Assembly: GCF_023614525.1 (NCBI RefSeq)
Contig: NZ_CP097885.1
Coordinates: forward strand, 366,001 to 430,000
DNA length: 64,000 nucleotides
Direction of reading: 5' to 3'
Origin: Peptoniphilus genitalis
Lineage (GTDB): Bacteria > Bacillota > Clostridia > Tissierellales > Peptoniphilaceae
Shown here: one piece after another, positions 25,969-36,761 of the stretch
Layout of the letters: every line of letters starts with the position of its first letter
Position numbering within the stretch: the stretch's first letter is position 1
The notes under the pieces: generated by a model
Seen by the model: only the letters and a program-made list of their open reading frames with translations
The model's database searches: none
What the model was told of the DNA's origin: nothing
Translations under genes and position numbers: made by a program

Positions 25969-27036
25969 TTATTTTGAGTGACTCTTTAACCAGTCCACTA
26001 CAGTTGGTGCTACTTCTTCTTGACTCCTTCTACTTACAAACATTCCAATATGACCTGTAGGGAAAGATTTAGCTGTGTAGTCTTCGCTTCCCACATAATC
26101 TCCAATTGGAATAGATGCAGCATTAGGCACTTGGTTGTCTCTTTCTGCATAAAGATTTAGAACTGGCTGAGTGATTTTTTTCAAATCTACTTTTTTACCA
26201 CCAACTTCCATTTCGCCTTTAATAAGACGATTTTCTCTATACATTGCGTTTAAGAATTCCTTATAAGCCATTCCAGCTTGTCCAGGGCTGTCGAAAATCC
26301 ACTTTTCCATAGTCATAAAACTTGAGAGATGTTCTGGATCGTCTAAGTCATTTATAACATCTACATATTTGTTCACCATAAGTGATAAAGGTTTTAAAGT
26401 TAGGAAACCTGTATTCATAAAGTCTCCTGGCACAACTCCATAGGCTTCTACCATCCTGTCTGGGTCTAAATATTTTCCCCACTTGAAAAGAAGTCCGTCA
26501 TCTGTAGAGAAGTCTACAGGTGTAACCATAGTTACAAGATTTTTAACCTTTCCTGGATGAAGAGCTGTGTACATCAAACTAAAAGTACCACCTTGACAGA
26601 CACCAAGAATATTTATCTTATCTGCGCCACTTTCTTTTCTTATGTGGTCAACAACATCGTCAATATAAATATTTATATAGTCATCTAAAGAGATATACTT
26701 GTCATCAGCTGTAGGGAAACCCCACTCTATTAAATATAAATCTAGTCCGCTGTCCACTAGTTTTTTAATAAAAGACTTGTCCTGACCAATATCCATCATT
26801 GAAGGAGTGTTCACAAGAGCATAAACAATTAGTGTTGGAACCTTATTTACACTTCTTGTAGATTTGTTATAATGATAAAGTTTTAATTTATCTTCCTCGA
26901 AAACAACTTCCCTTGGAGTTTGATTAGCGTGATCATTAGTTGCACTAATCATACTCTCATAACTCTTTAGAAATTTTTCTTGAGCCTTTATCCCTTCTTC
27001 AATGGATGTCTTTATATCAAAAAAATCTTTGTACAT
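25969..27036 (-). CDS. phaC: Class III poly(3-hydroxyalkanoate) synthase catalytic subunit
   Basis: 355 aa, the length of class III PhaC. The alpha/beta-hydrolase triad is visible: nucleophile C147 in the lipase-box variant GVCQGG, D300 in YAERDNQVP and H329 in TGHIGMF. W105 in IEWGFP and the DYI block are also conserved. It polymerises (R)-3-hydroxyacyl-CoA and needs PhaE. Start ATG 27036 has AGGAGG upstream. It lies 59 bp after phaE. Confidence 0.93.
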   Translation of the reverse strand: MYKDFFDIKTSIEEGIKAQEKFLKSYESMISATNDHANQTPREVVFEEDKLKLYHYNKSTRSVNKVPTLIVYALVNTPSMMDIGQDKSFIKKLVDSGLDLYLIEWGFPTADDKYISLDDYINIYIDDVVDHIRKESGADKINILGVCQGGTFSLMYTALHPGKVKNLVTMVTPVDFSTDDGLLFKWGKYLDPDRMVEAYGVVPGDFMNTGFLTLKPLSLMVNKYVDVINDLDDPEHLSSFMTMEKWIFDSPGQAGMAYKEFLNAMYRENRLIKGEMEVGGKKVDLKKITQPVLNLYAERDNQVPNAASIPIGDYVGSEDYTAKSFPTGHIGMFVSRRSQEEVAPTVVDWLKSHSK

Positions 27037-27095
27037 TTTCTCCTCCTTTACCTAATCTATCTCAAAGTTTATTGCGATAATTTTTTAATCCTTCC

Positions 27096-28250
27096 TCAGT
27101 CTTTCTTACCCTTCAATTCTTCCAATTCTTTCTTTAAGGACCTAACTTCACGTCTCAATTCGTAAACATTCTTATAAACATTATCTACTTCAGACTTTGT
27201 AACAATTGGAGAATCGCTAAGAGATTTTTCAATTAACTTGTCAAATTCAATTTTAAAAATCATATAAGAATCTGCTGCCTTAGCAATAAGCTTTGAAAAC
27301 TCATCTGTATAAAAATATTTTTCAATGGCATTTTCAACATGCTTTGACCACATCTTATAAAACTCATTGAAAGTTTTTGGATCTTCACCTTTATCAACTG
27401 CTTCAAAGTATTCTTCAAAAACTTCTTGGGAGTTCTTGTATCCAACAGACAAAGATTTTGTCATAAATTCTGAGACAGAAATTAACATATCAATCATAGA
27501 ATCTACAGCCTTATTGTTTTGCTCAAGCATTTCTCTTGAACTTCCAACTACAGGAGATTTTACTAAAATTCCAAAAGTTTTATTATAGGCATCCTTCCAT
27601 TCTTTTAAAGAATCTGATAGCTTCATAGGATCCTTGTATATAGCTTCCATGTAAATATCAGCTATATTTTGGTAGGCAAAGGACCAAGGACCAACAAAAT
27701 TTTCTAAAGTTTTTAAGTAAGTATTAAAGTAACTTTGAGAGTTAATCATCAAGCCTTGAATTTCTTTAGGCAAAAGTGGAATTAAATTATTTGTGAAAAT
27801 TTCATTAAATTGATTTACTAACTGGTTTAGATTTTCTTTGTAGATATCACTTCCAGATTTTAAATAATCATCGTTGAACTTTTTCCATTGTTCATAAACA
27901 CCAAGGTACAATTTGTTAGAGTTAAGAATTTTTTCAAAAACATCTCTAGTACCTGCTCCCATCATTTTGCTAGCATCAAAAGGATTATAATATTCCATCA
28001 TCTTTGTCCAAGCTTCGTAAGGACTATTCATAAATGGATTTTCTTGACTTGAATTTTTAACCATATCTTCCCAACCCTTCATCCATGCTTGTTGGAACTT
28101 TGCCCAATCTTGATATTTAGTAAAATCAAAAGCATTGCCTTGCGCATTTTCATTTTCAGGATCTCTCTTTGGCAGAGCATCCATCCATGCCTTCATCATT
28201 TCTTGACTTGTTTTGAACATATCATTCCAAGCGTTGTTGTTCATTGTCAT
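27096..28250 (-). CDS. phaE: Class III PHA synthase subunit PhaE
   Basis: 384 aa, helical and Trp/Asn/Lys-rich, with the typical opening of short amphipathic segments (WNDMFKTSQEMMKAWMDAL). Two conserved PhaE-like stretches near residues 185-215 (LKTLENFVGPW and DIYMEAIYKDP) are present. A C-terminal coiled coil (about 355-384) probably contacts PhaC or the granule. First gene of the operon, start ATG 28250 behind AGGGGG. No phasin or PhaR lies in the window. Identification rests on position and overall pattern as well as sequence. Confidence 0.85.
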   Translation of the reverse strand: MTMNNNAWNDMFKTSQEMMKAWMDALPKRDPENENAQGNAFDFTKYQDWAKFQQAWMKGWEDMVKNSSQENPFMNSPYEAWTKMMEYYNPFDASKMMGAGTRDVFEKILNSNKLYLGVYEQWKKFNDDYLKSGSDIYKENLNQLVNQFNEIFTNNLIPLLPKEIQGLMINSQSYFNTYLKTLENFVGPWSFAYQNIADIYMEAIYKDPMKLSDSLKEWKDAYNKTFGILVKSPVVGSSREMLEQNNKAVDSMIDMLISVSEFMTKSLSVGYKNSQEVFEEYFEAVDKGEDPKTFNEFYKMWSKHVENAIEKYFYTDEFSKLIAKAADSYMIFKIEFDKLIEKSLSDSPIVTKSEVDNVYKNVYELRREVRSLKKELEELKGKKD

Positions 28251-28399
28251 ATTATCCCCCTGTTTTCTAAATTTAAATTTACTTTTGTAGTTTATCTTAT
28301 TAATAAATTACCCACTTTTTTATATTGTAAAACAATAATATTTGGTTTTGTTAAATTTTTATTAAAACTTATGTAAAATTTATTACTTCTTAGTCTTTT

Positions 28400-28740
28400 G
28401 TTAGCTTTTGATACCTTATAACTTTTTAAAAAACCATGTCTTAGTAATTTATAAAAATTTTTCTTTTGCCAGCTTATAAAAGTTTGTTAGTCACTAAACA
28501 AATGCAAGTCTTTGATGATTCGCTTGTTGATAAATAAATAGAAAGCTACAAAACCTTACTTTCTTATGCTTTAATGCAAGGCTATGAAATTTTATTAGCT
28601 TATAATTTAATACAAGGCTGTAAAAATATCTTAGTTTATTATTTAATACAAGCTTGAAAAAAATTCTAGCTCCCAATAACTTAAAAGCTTATAAAAATTT
28701 TTCTACTTCTATGTAATGACAAGCTTTTAAATTCTTACTA
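28400..28740. repeat. Degenerate AT-rich tandem repeats upstream of phaE
   Basis: The 593-bp gap 28251-28843 holds no gene. From about 28400 to 28740 it is built of degenerate units of about 36 bp, themselves about two 18-mers, with motifs such as AGCTTATAAAAATTTTT and TTTAATACAAGGCTGTAAAA. The style matches the 18-bp repeats at 48895-49066. Confidence 0.55.
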
Positions 28741-28797
28741 ACTTTCAATTAATTAGTGGCTTCTTAGCAGCAACAATATTATTTTAAAAATTTGCAC

Positions 28798-28830
28798 AAA
28801 AAAAGTAGGCCTATCTCTAAGCCTACTTTT
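28798..28830 (-). terminator. Terminator of rpoBC
   Basis: AGTAGGCTTA / TAGGCCTACT stem with a GAGA loop and seven T on the minus strand, 14 bp after the rpoC stop. Confidence 0.9.
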
Positions 28831-28843
28831 AATTTATAAAATT

Positions 28844-31800
28844 TTATTCTTCTTCAACTGTTTCAAGTTCAACTTTTATGTCATCAGTTGTGATAACTTC
28901 AGAGTCTTCTAGGATATTATAATCTTCTCTTAGGCTTTCGTCGATTCCAATTTGAACCTTAGAATTAATACGAGCACCTGTACCTGCTGGTATAAGTTGT
29001 CCAATTATAATATTTTCCTTTAGACCTTCAAGCTTATCTTCCTTACCCTTGATTGCTGCATCAGTAAGAACTCTTGTAGTTTCTTGGAAGGATGCTGCTG
29101 ATAAAAAGGATTCTGTTGCAAGGGAAGCCTTTGTGATACCAAGTAAGTTAATTTGACCAATTGCTGGTTCCTTACCTGCTTCAATAGCTTCTTTGTTTGC
29201 TCTCTTGTAGTCAACAACATTTACAAGTGATCCTGGAAGTAAATCTGTGTCTCCTGCATCTTCTATCTTGCACTTTGATAGCATTTGTCTAACAATGATT
29301 TCAATGTGCTTGTCGTTGATGTCTACCCCTTGAAGTCTATAAACTCTTTGAACTTCTTTTACAATGTATTCTTGTACACCCTTTTCGCCCTTAACACGTA
29401 GTAAGTCTTGTGGATATACAGAACCTTGTGTAAGTTCATCTCCTGCTTCAACTTCGTCGCCAGCCTTAACCTTTAGTCTTGATCCATAAACGATGTTGTA
29501 GGAGTCTACTGTTCCATCTTCAGCTGTAATAAGAACTTCTCTCTTCTTGTTAGTTTCTTTAATGTCAACTACCCCAGCACGTTCTGCAATAACTGCAAGA
29601 CCCTTTGGCTTTCTAGCTTCGAAAAGTTCTTCAACTCTTGGAAGACCTTGAGTGATATCAGCAGCTGCCGCTACACCACCAGTGTGGAAAGTTCTCATTG
29701 TAAGTTGTGTACCCGGTTCACCAATTGATTGGGCAGCTATTACTCCAACTGCTTCACCAATTCCAATGTGTGATCCTGTTGCAAGGTTTCTACCATAGCA
29801 GTGGGCACAAACCCCAGTCTTACTCTTACAGCCAAGGATTGATCTAACCTTAACTTCTTCTATTCCTAGAGATTCAATTAGGGCTGCGTCGTCATCAGAG
29901 ATAGCTTCGTTTGCTCCAACAATTACTTCTCCAGTTTTTGGGTTAACTATATCTTCAAAGGAATATCTTCCTTCGATTCTATCTGCAAGAGATTCTATTA
30001 ATTCTTTTCCATCTTTAAAGGCTCTAGCTACAAGATATTCATCTGTGCCACAGTCTTCTTCAGAGATAATAACTTGTTGTGAAACGTCTACTAATCTTCT
30101 TGTCAAGTAACCAGAGTCAGCAGTTCTTAGGGCTGTATCGGCAAGACCCTTTCTAGAACCGTGGGCTGACATGTAGAATTCAAGTACTGAAAGACCTTCT
30201 CTAAAGTTTGAAGTGATTGGAACTTCGATAGTTCTACCTGAAGGTGATGCCATAAGTCCACGCATACCTGCAAGTTGTCTGATTTGGTTCTTAGAACCTC
30301 TGGCTCCAGAGTCTGCCATGATGTAGATGTTGTTTAGGGCATCGAAGCCGTCCATTACATCATCAGTTAAATCATCTGTTGCCTTGTTCCAAATTTCAAT
30401 TACCTTTTCATATCTTTCTTCATCAGAAATAAGACCCTTTCTAAAGGCTTTTTCATACTTAGCTACTTCTTGTTCAGCTGCTGCTAAGATTTCTGGTTTA
30501 GAGTCAGGAATTTGTACGTCACCCATTGAAATTGAAATAGCTCCAATAGTTGAGTAATGATATCCTGTTGCCTTGATGTTATCAAGAAGTTCAGCAGTTT
30601 TTATATTTCCATGCTTTTTATAAGTTTTTTCAATTATTTTTCCAAGAAGTTTCTTGTCTACAACTTGGTCGATTTCAAGTGAATATTTATCTTCATCCCT
30701 GTTAACAAAACCAAGATCTTGTGGGATAAATTCATTCATAATAAATCTACCAACAGTTGATGGGACAATTTTACCCCTCTTGTCATTTTCATCTGCATAT
30801 CTTCTTACAGATACCTTTGATTGAAGGTGTAAGAATCCTGATTCATAAGCGTGGAACATTTCATCATAATTTCTATAAACTGATCCGTCGCCCTTTAGCT
30901 TATCTTCTCTCATAAGAGTTAGATAATATGAACCAAGAACCATATCTTGTGTAGGAGTAGTAATTGGCTTACCATCCTTTAGAGCCAAGATATTATTAGT
31001 TGAAAGCATTAATAGTCTTGCTTCAGCTTGTGCTTCAGTTGATAGTGGTAAATGGACAGCCATTTGGTCACCATCGAAGTCGGCGTTATATGCTGTACAA
31101 GAAAGTGGATGAAGCTTAATAGCCTTTCCTTCTACAAGGATAGGTTCAAAGGCTTGGATACCAAGTCTGTGAAGTGTCGGTGCACGGTTAAGAAGAACTG
31201 GGTGATCTTTTATAACTTCTTCAAGTACATCCCAAACTTCTTCTTTTCCTCTTTCAACCATTCTCTTTGCAGATTTAATGTTGTAAGTTAGACCTCTAGA
31301 AACAAGTTCCTTCATTACAAAAGGTTTAAATAGTTCTAGTGCCATATTCTTTGGAAGTCCACATTGGTAAAATTTAAGGTCTGGTCCAACTACGATTACA
31401 GAACGACCAGAGTAGTCAACTCTCTTACCAAGTAAGTTTTGACGGAAACGACCTTGCTTACCCTTTAACATTTCTGATAAAGATTTAAGTGGTCTGTTTC
31501 CAGGTCCAGTTACAGGTCTTCCACGTCTACCGTTGTCAATAAGAGCATCTACAGATTCTTGTAGCATTCTCTTTTCATTTCTAACGATAATGTCTGGAGC
31601 ATTTATGTCCATTAACTTCTTAAGTCTGTTGTTTCTATTTACAATTCTTCTATATAAATCGTTTAAGTCACTTGTTGCAAATCTTCCACCATCAAGTTGT
31701 ACCATTGGTCTTAGGTCTGGTGGTATAACAGGGATTGCATCAAGGATCATCCATTCAGGCTTGTTGTCTGATTGGATAAAGGCATCAATAACTTCTAGCC

Positions 31801-32431
31801 TTCTTGTGATTCTAATTTTCTTTTGTCCAGTTGCATCTTGGAGTTCTTCTGTTAGTTCATCATTTTCCTTTTGAAGGTCAACTTTTTCTAGAAGGTCTCT
31901 AATAGCTTCTGCACCCATCTTTGCAATAAACTTGTCCCCATATTCTCTCTTGAATTCCCTATATTCAATTTCTGATAATAGTTGTTTTTCATAAAGAGTT
32001 GTTTCGCCTGGTTCAACATAAGTTACTACATAAGATGCAAAGTAAAGCACCTTTTCAAGGGCCCTAGGGCTCATGTCTAGTACAAGACCCATTCTTGAAG
32101 GGATTCCCTTGAAGTACCAAATGTGTGATACTGGAGCAGCAAGTTCAATATGACCCATTCTTTCACGACGAACCTTAGCCTTTGTGACTTCAACGCCACA
32201 TTTTTCGCAGACTACTCCCTTGTATCTTACTCTTTTATATTTTCCACAGGAACATTCCCAGTCTTTAGTAGGTCCAAATATTTTTTCGCAAAATAGACCT
32301 TCTTTTTCAGGCTTTAATGTCCTGTAATTTATAGTTTCCGGTTTTTTAACTTCTCCATAAGACCAAGATCTGATCTTTTGAGGTGAAGCTAGTCCAATTT
32401 TTATTGAATGGAATAATTCATGTTCGCTCAA
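28844..32431 (-). CDS. rpoC: DNA-directed RNA polymerase subunit beta'
   Basis: 1195 aa. N-terminal zinc ribbon C60, C62, C75, C78. The catalytic magnesium loop NADFDGDQM lies near residue 449. The second zinc site with CGTDEYL ... [17 protein letters not shown] follows, then the bridge/trigger-helix region [20 protein letters not shown]. The length is normal for Firmicutes. It follows rpoB by 36 bp in the conserved order and ends at a strong terminator. Confidence 0.98.
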   Translation of the reverse strand: MSEHELFHSIKIGLASPQKIRSWSYGEVKKPETINYRTLKPEKEGLFCEKIFGPTKDWECSCGKYKRVRYKGVVCEKCGVEVTKAKVRRERMGHIELAAPVSHIWYFKGIPSRMGLVLDMSPRALEKVLYFASYVVTYVEPGETTLYEKQLLSEIEYREFKREYGDKFIAKMGAEAIRDLLEKVDLQKENDELTEELQDATGQKKIRITRRLEVIDAFIQSDNKPEWMILDAIPVIPPDLRPMVQLDGGRFATSDLNDLYRRIVNRNNRLKKLMDINAPDIIVRNEKRMLQESVDALIDNGRRGRPVTGPGNRPLKSLSEMLKGKQGRFRQNLLGKRVDYSGRSVIVVGPDLKFYQCGLPKNMALELFKPFVMKELVSRGLTYNIKSAKRMVERGKEEVWDVLEEVIKDHPVLLNRAPTLHRLGIQAFEPILVEGKAIKLHPLSCTAYNADFDGDQMAVHLPLSTEAQAEARLLMLSTNNILALKDGKPITTPTQDMVLGSYYLTLMREDKLKGDGSVYRNYDEMFHAYESGFLHLQSKVSVRRYADENDKRGKIVPSTVGRFIMNEFIPQDLGFVNRDEDKYSLEIDQVVDKKLLGKIIEKTYKKHGNIKTAELLDNIKATGYHYSTIGAISISMGDVQIPDSKPEILAAAEQEVAKYEKAFRKGLISDEERYEKVIEIWNKATDDLTDDVMDGFDALNNIYIMADSGARGSKNQIRQLAGMRGLMASPSGRTIEVPITSNFREGLSVLEFYMSAHGSRKGLADTALRTADSGYLTRRLVDVSQQVIISEEDCGTDEYLVARAFKDGKELIESLADRIEGRYSFEDIVNPKTGEVIVGANEAISDDDAALIESLGIEEVKVRSILGCKSKTGVCAHCYGRNLATGSHIGIGEAVGVIAAQSIGEPGTQLTMRTFHTGGVAAAADITQGLPRVEELFEARKPKGLAVIAERAGVVDIKETNKKREVLITAEDGTVDSYNIVYGSRLKVKAGDEVEAGDELTQGSVYPQDLLRVKGEKGVQEYIVKEVQRVYRLQGVDINDKHIEIIVRQMLSKCKIEDAGDTDLLPGSLVNVVDYKRANKEAIEAGKEPAIGQINLLGITKASLATESFLSAASFQETTRVLTDAAIKGKEDKLEGLKENIIIGQLIPAGTGARINSKVQIGIDESLREDYNILEDSEVITTDDIKVELETVEEE

Positions 32432-32467
32432 GGAGCACTTCTCCTTTCATATTAATTAAAACAATAA

Positions 32468-35400
32468 TTAATCTTCAGATTCATCGGATTCATCATCGTC
32501 TTCATACTCGCCGTCTTCATCTTCGTAGAAGTGACTGTTTTCAAAAGACTCAACTTCATCAGTTGAAATTGTTCTGATTCCAATATTTGCAGTTCCAGTT
32601 TGTTCTATTAGTTCCTTTAATTCATCATCGTCTGACTTTGTATTATTATCATCGATGTTATCAATCTTTGTTAGTTCATCTTCATCAACTTCAAGGTCAA
32701 CTTCATTGCCCCTTTCATCAAGAACTTGAATTTCAAGAGCTAGTGCTTGAAGTTCTTTAATTAGAACCTTAAAGGATTCAGGAACTCCTGGTTGTGGAAT
32801 GTTTTCGCCCTTAACAATAGCTTCGTAAGTCTTAACACGACCAACAATGTCGTCAGACTTAACTGTAAGCATTTCTTGAAGAGTATGGCTGGCACCATAT
32901 GCTTCAAGAGCCCAAACTTCCATTTCTCCAAATCTTTGTCCACCGAATTGTGCCTTACCTCCAAGAGGTTGTTGTGTAACAAGGGAGTAAGGTCCAGTAG
33001 AACGAGCGTGGATCTTTTCATCAACCAAGTGGTGAAGTTTCAACATATACATGTAACCAACTGTTACAGGGTGGTCGAATTCTTCTCCAGTTCTACCATC
33101 TCTTAGTTGAATTTTTCCATCTCTAGAATATCCAGCTTCTTCAAGTGTATCGAAAATGTCATTTTCATTAGCACCATCAAATACCGGTGTGGCAACGTGC
33201 CATCCAAGTTTTTTGGCAGCAAGTCCCAAGTGAACTTCTAGTACTTGTCCAAGGTTCATACGAGAAGGAACCCCTAGTGGGTTAAGAACAATTTGGATTG
33301 GTGTACCATCTGGCATGTAAGGCATGTCTTCCTTAGGCATAACCCTAGAGATAACACCCTTGTTACCGTGACGACCACACATCTTATCTCCAACTTGAAT
33401 CTTTCTCTTTGTAGCAACAAAGACTCTTACCATTTCGTTAACGCCTGGTTGAAGTTCGTCTCCGTCAGACCTATTAAATGTCTTAACGTCAACAACAATT
33501 CCTTGTTCACCGTGAGGAAGTCTAAGGGAAGTATCTCTTACTTCTCTTGCCTTTTCGCCAAAGATTGAACGAAGAAGTCTTTCTTCTGCAGAAAGTTCAG
33601 TTTCTCCCTTTGGAGTTACCTTACCAACTAGTATATCTCCTGGTTTTACTTCTGCACCAATTCTTATAATACCTCTGTCGTCAAGATCCTTTAACATGTC
33701 TTCCCCAACATTAGGGATATCTCTTGTAATTTCTTCAGGTCCAAGTTTTGTATCTCTTGCTTCTGATTCATATTCTTCAATGTGAAGTGAAGTTAACACG
33801 TCGTCAATAACAAGTTCTTGACTTACAAGCATAGCGTCTTCGTAGTTATATCCTTCCCAGTTCATAAAGGCTATTAGGATATTTTTACCAAGAGCCATTT
33901 CACCTTGGTCTGTACTTGGTCCATCGGCAATGATTTCTCCTGCTTCTACAAGGTCGCCTTCCTTAACAATAGGTCTTTGGTTAATTGTAGTTCCTTGGTT
34001 ACCACCCATAAACTTGTGAAGTTTATAAGTGTCAATTCCCTTGTCAGATTCTCTTTCCACTTCAATGTGAACAGAGTCAACTTTTTTGATTTTACCCTTG
34101 TTCTTAGAAACAATTACAACACCGGAGTCCTTTGCTGCCCTGTATTCAATACCGGTTCCAACAACAGGAGCCTCAGTCTTTAATAGAGGTACTGCTTGAC
34201 GCTGCATGTTGGCACCCATTAGGGCCCTGTTGGCGTCGTCGTTTTCCAAGAAAGGAATCATGGAAGTACCTACAGCAACAATTTGTTGAGGAGAAACGTC
34301 CATGTAGTTTACATCTTTAATGTCGAAAATATCGGCATTACCGCCATGACCTCTGGCAGCAATCCTATCTTCAACGAATCTATTATTTTCATCAAGTCTT
34401 TCGTCAGCTTGAGCAATGATTTGTTCGTACTCAACATCGGCAGTTAGATAATCTATTTGATCAGTTACAACTCCGTTAACAACCTTCCTATATGGAGTCT
34501 CAATAAAACCATAGTCGTTTATTCTTGCGTAAGTTGTAAGGGAAGTGATAAGTCCAATGTTTGGACCTTCTGGTGTCTCAATAGGACACATTCTTCCGTA
34601 ATGTGAGTTATGGACGTCACGCACTTCAAATCCAGCCCTATCTCTGCTCAACCCACCAGGTCCTAGTGCAGATAACCTTCTCTTGTGAGTTAATTCTGAT
34701 AGAGGATTATTTTGGTCCATAAATTGTGAAAGTTGTGAAGAGCCAAAGAATTCTTTTATGGCTGCTGTCACAGGTCTAATATTTATAAGTGATTGTGGAG
34801 TTGTTGCATCAACATCTTGTACAGTCATCCTTTCACGGATAACTCTTTCCATTCTTGAAATACCAATCCTAAATTGGTTTTGAAGAAGTTCTCCAACAGA
34901 TCTAATTCTTCTGTTTCCAAGGTGGTCAATATCGTCAACGGATCCCACGTTATTCATAAGTCCAAATTGATAATTTATACCAGCGATAATATCGTCGATT
35001 AAAATATTTTTTGGAGATAATTCTTTATGAGCCTTTACTAGCTCTTCCTTAAACTTTTCTGTGTCTTCAGAATATTCTTCATAAAGTTCATCGAAAAGTG
35101 GTCTATAAACTTTTTCTTTAAATCCAAGTTCTTCCATGTCGAAGTCTAGTTCATAGGCATCGACAAAAGTGAAGTTGTTACCTATTACTATTGTATTTTC
35201 ACTTGCGTGTTCATAGTTTTCATCAGTTTTTACTAGAACTTGGTTAACACCAGCTGCTTCAATCTTTTCAGCCTTTGCCCTGTTTAGTAGTTCGCCAGCT
35301 TCTGCTAAGATTTCCCCAGTCATTGGGTCAACTATGTCTTCAGCAGGAATATTACCTTCAAGTCTTGCAGAAATTCCAAGCTTCTTGTTGAATTTATATC

Positions 35401-36223
35401 TACCAACCTTAGCAAGGTCATATCTTCTGTCATCGAAGAACATATTCTCAAATAATGATTGAGCTGAATCAATAGTAGGTGGTTCACCTGGTCTTAATTT
35501 TTTATAAATTTCAAGTAAAGCTTCACTCTTATTAGTAGTAGTATCTTTTTCAAGTGTCTTTAATACAGCTTCACTTTCTCCAATTACGTCCATGATCTCT
35601 TGGTTAGATTCAACTCCAAGGGCTCTTAATAAAATAGTAATTGGAATTTTTCTTGTTCTATCAATTCTTACATTGATAACGCCTTGAGCATCGGTTTCAA
35701 ATTCAAGCCAAGCTCCCCTATTTGGTATAAGCGTTGCCGAATAGATTTTCTTACCCGTCTTGTCTCTTTCTTCCTTATAATATGCTCCTGGACTTCTTAC
35801 GAGTTGTGAAACAACTACACGTTCTGCCCCATTTATTACAAATGTGCCAGTTGGTGTCATAAGCGGAAGATCGCCCATAAAGACTTCTTGTTCCTTAACT
35901 TCGCCAGTTTCACTGTTGATAAGTCTTACCTTTGCCTTTAATGGCGCAGAGTAATTTGTGTCTCTCTGTTTAGATTCGTCTATATCATATTTGATATCCT
36001 CAGATAAATGATAGTCAACAAATTCTAAAATTAAATTTCCAGAATAATCCTCGATAGGAGATACGTCATCAAAAACTTCTTTCAATCCTTCTTCAATCAA
36101 CCATTTGTATGAAGAAGTCTGCACGTCAAGAAGATTTGGAAGTGACATAACTTCGTCTACACGAGAAAAACTCATTCTCTCACGTTTCCCATATTTAACA
36201 GGATGTACCATTAATTTTCTCAC
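32468..36223 (-). CDS. rpoB: DNA-directed RNA polymerase subunit beta
   Basis: 1251 aa. The rifamycin-binding cluster (about 493-520) reads [20 protein letters not shown] then RRLSALG. Residues equivalent to E. coli Q513, D516, H526 and S531 are wild type, so the enzyme is predicted to be rifamycin sensitive. The C terminus is an unusually acidic tail rich in Asp, Glu and Ser (last about 30 residues). It forms the catalytic core with RpoC. Confidence 0.98.
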   Translation of the reverse strand: MRKLMVHPVKYGKRERMSFSRVDEVMSLPNLLDVQTSSYKWLIEEGLKEVFDDVSPIEDYSGNLILEFVDYHLSEDIKYDIDESKQRDTNYSAPLKAKVRLINSETGEVKEQEVFMGDLPLMTPTGTFVINGAERVVVSQLVRSPGAYYKEERDKTGKKIYSATLIPNRGAWLEFETDAQGVINVRIDRTRKIPITILLRALGVESNQEIMDVIGESEAVLKTLEKDTTTNKSEALLEIYKKLRPGEPPTIDSAQSLFENMFFDDRRYDLAKVGRYKFNKKLGISARLEGNIPAEDIVDPMTGEILAEAGELLNRAKAEKIEAAGVNQVLVKTDENYEHASENTIVIGNNFTFVDAYELDFDMEELGFKEKVYRPLFDELYEEYSEDTEKFKEELVKAHKELSPKNILIDDIIAGINYQFGLMNNVGSVDDIDHLGNRRIRSVGELLQNQFRIGISRMERVIRERMTVQDVDATTPQSLINIRPVTAAIKEFFGSSQLSQFMDQNNPLSELTHKRRLSALGPGGLSRDRAGFEVRDVHNSHYGRMCPIETPEGPNIGLITSLTTYARINDYGFIETPYRKVVNGVVTDQIDYLTADVEYEQIIAQADERLDENNRFVEDRIAARGHGGNADIFDIKDVNYMDVSPQQIVAVGTSMIPFLENDDANRALMGANMQRQAVPLLKTEAPVVGTGIEYRAAKDSGVVIVSKNKGKIKKVDSVHIEVERESDKGIDTYKLHKFMGGNQGTTINQRPIVKEGDLVEAGEIIADGPSTDQGEMALGKNILIAFMNWEGYNYEDAMLVSQELVIDDVLTSLHIEEYESEARDTKLGPEEITRDIPNVGEDMLKDLDDRGIIRIGAEVKPGDILVGKVTPKGETELSAEERLLRSIFGEKAREVRDTSLRLPHGEQGIVVDVKTFNRSDGDELQPGVNEMVRVFVATKRKIQVGDKMCGRHGNKGVISRVMPKEDMPYMPDGTPIQIVLNPLGVPSRMNLGQVLEVHLGLAAKKLGWHVATPVFDGANENDIFDTLEEAGYSRDGKIQLRDGRTGEEFDHPVTVGYMYMLKLHHLVDEKIHARSTGPYSLVTQQPLGGKAQFGGQRFGEMEVWALEAYGASHTLQEMLTVKSDDIVGRVKTYEAIVKGENIPQPGVPESFKVLIKELQALALEIQVLDERGNEVDLEVDEDELTKIDNIDDNNTKSDDDELKELIEQTGTANIGIRTISTDEVESFENSHFYEDEDGEYEDDDESDESED

Positions 36224-36333
36224 CCTAGCCTTTCAAATGAGTGTATCCAATTAGAGTCCAAATCACCACTCTAATTATTATTATGCAAATAGGTATTTTA
36301 TCATTATTATTGACACTTTGCAAGTTATTTAAA

Positions 36334-36369
36334 CAAAAAAATCCTGCCAAAAGGCAGAATTCTTTTTTT
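36334..36369. terminator. Bidirectional terminator downstream of the DsrE-like gene
   Basis: ATTCTGCC / GGCAGGAT stem with TTTT loop and T runs on both sides, overlapping the end of the DsrE-like gene. On the minus strand it separates that gene from rpoB. Confidence 0.8.
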
Positions 36370-36691
36370 AAAGTCTAATATAAGCGTAGCCTTCGTTTTG
36401 AAGTCTTACGATTTTTGTAATAACTAAATCTTCAACTTTGATTTCTGAAGGAATTAGTTCTGGTGTAAGTTTGTTTTCTTCAAGTGCTTTTTTACCGATT
36501 GTAATATTAACCTTAGGGTTTCCCATTACTCCATGGAAGTCAACTCCTGAATATCTGTTAAATAATGCAGCAGCTTTTGACATTGCAATTATTTCAACTT
36601 GGATGTCTTCAATGTTATCTAATAAGTCTCTTACGTTTGATATTACAGAAGACCATTTGTCTTGTTCTACTACGTGAAAAATTACCTTCAT
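36368..36691 (-). CDS. DsrE/DsrF-like small protein
   Basis: 107 aa from ATG 36691, which has AGGAG upstream; a GTG three codons earlier lies within the ribosome site. The pattern VIFHVVEQDKWSSVISNVRD, then IEIIAMSKAA-like and GKKALEEN blocks, fits the DsrE/YchN fold (alpha/beta, often hexameric). The conserved sulfur-carrying Cys of true DsrE is absent: no cysteine is present at all. Its role is unknown; many such proteins are annotated only by fold. Confidence 0.65.
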   Translation of the reverse strand: MKVIFHVVEQDKWSSVISNVRDLLDNIEDIQVEIIAMSKAAALFNRYSGVDFHGVMGNPKVNITIGKKALEENKLTPELIPSEIKVEDLVITKIVRLQNEGYAYIRL

Positions 36692-36761
36692 ATTTATCAC
36701 TCCTTATTGGTTAATATTTTACACTAATAAAGAGAAAAAGGAAAGCTTATTGAAGAATTTC

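Noticed and set aside
28494..28676. 60-aa minus-strand open frame between rpoC and phaE
   Set aside because: It consists of the degenerate tandem repeats; no ribosome site and a repetitive Leu/Lys/Tyr composition.
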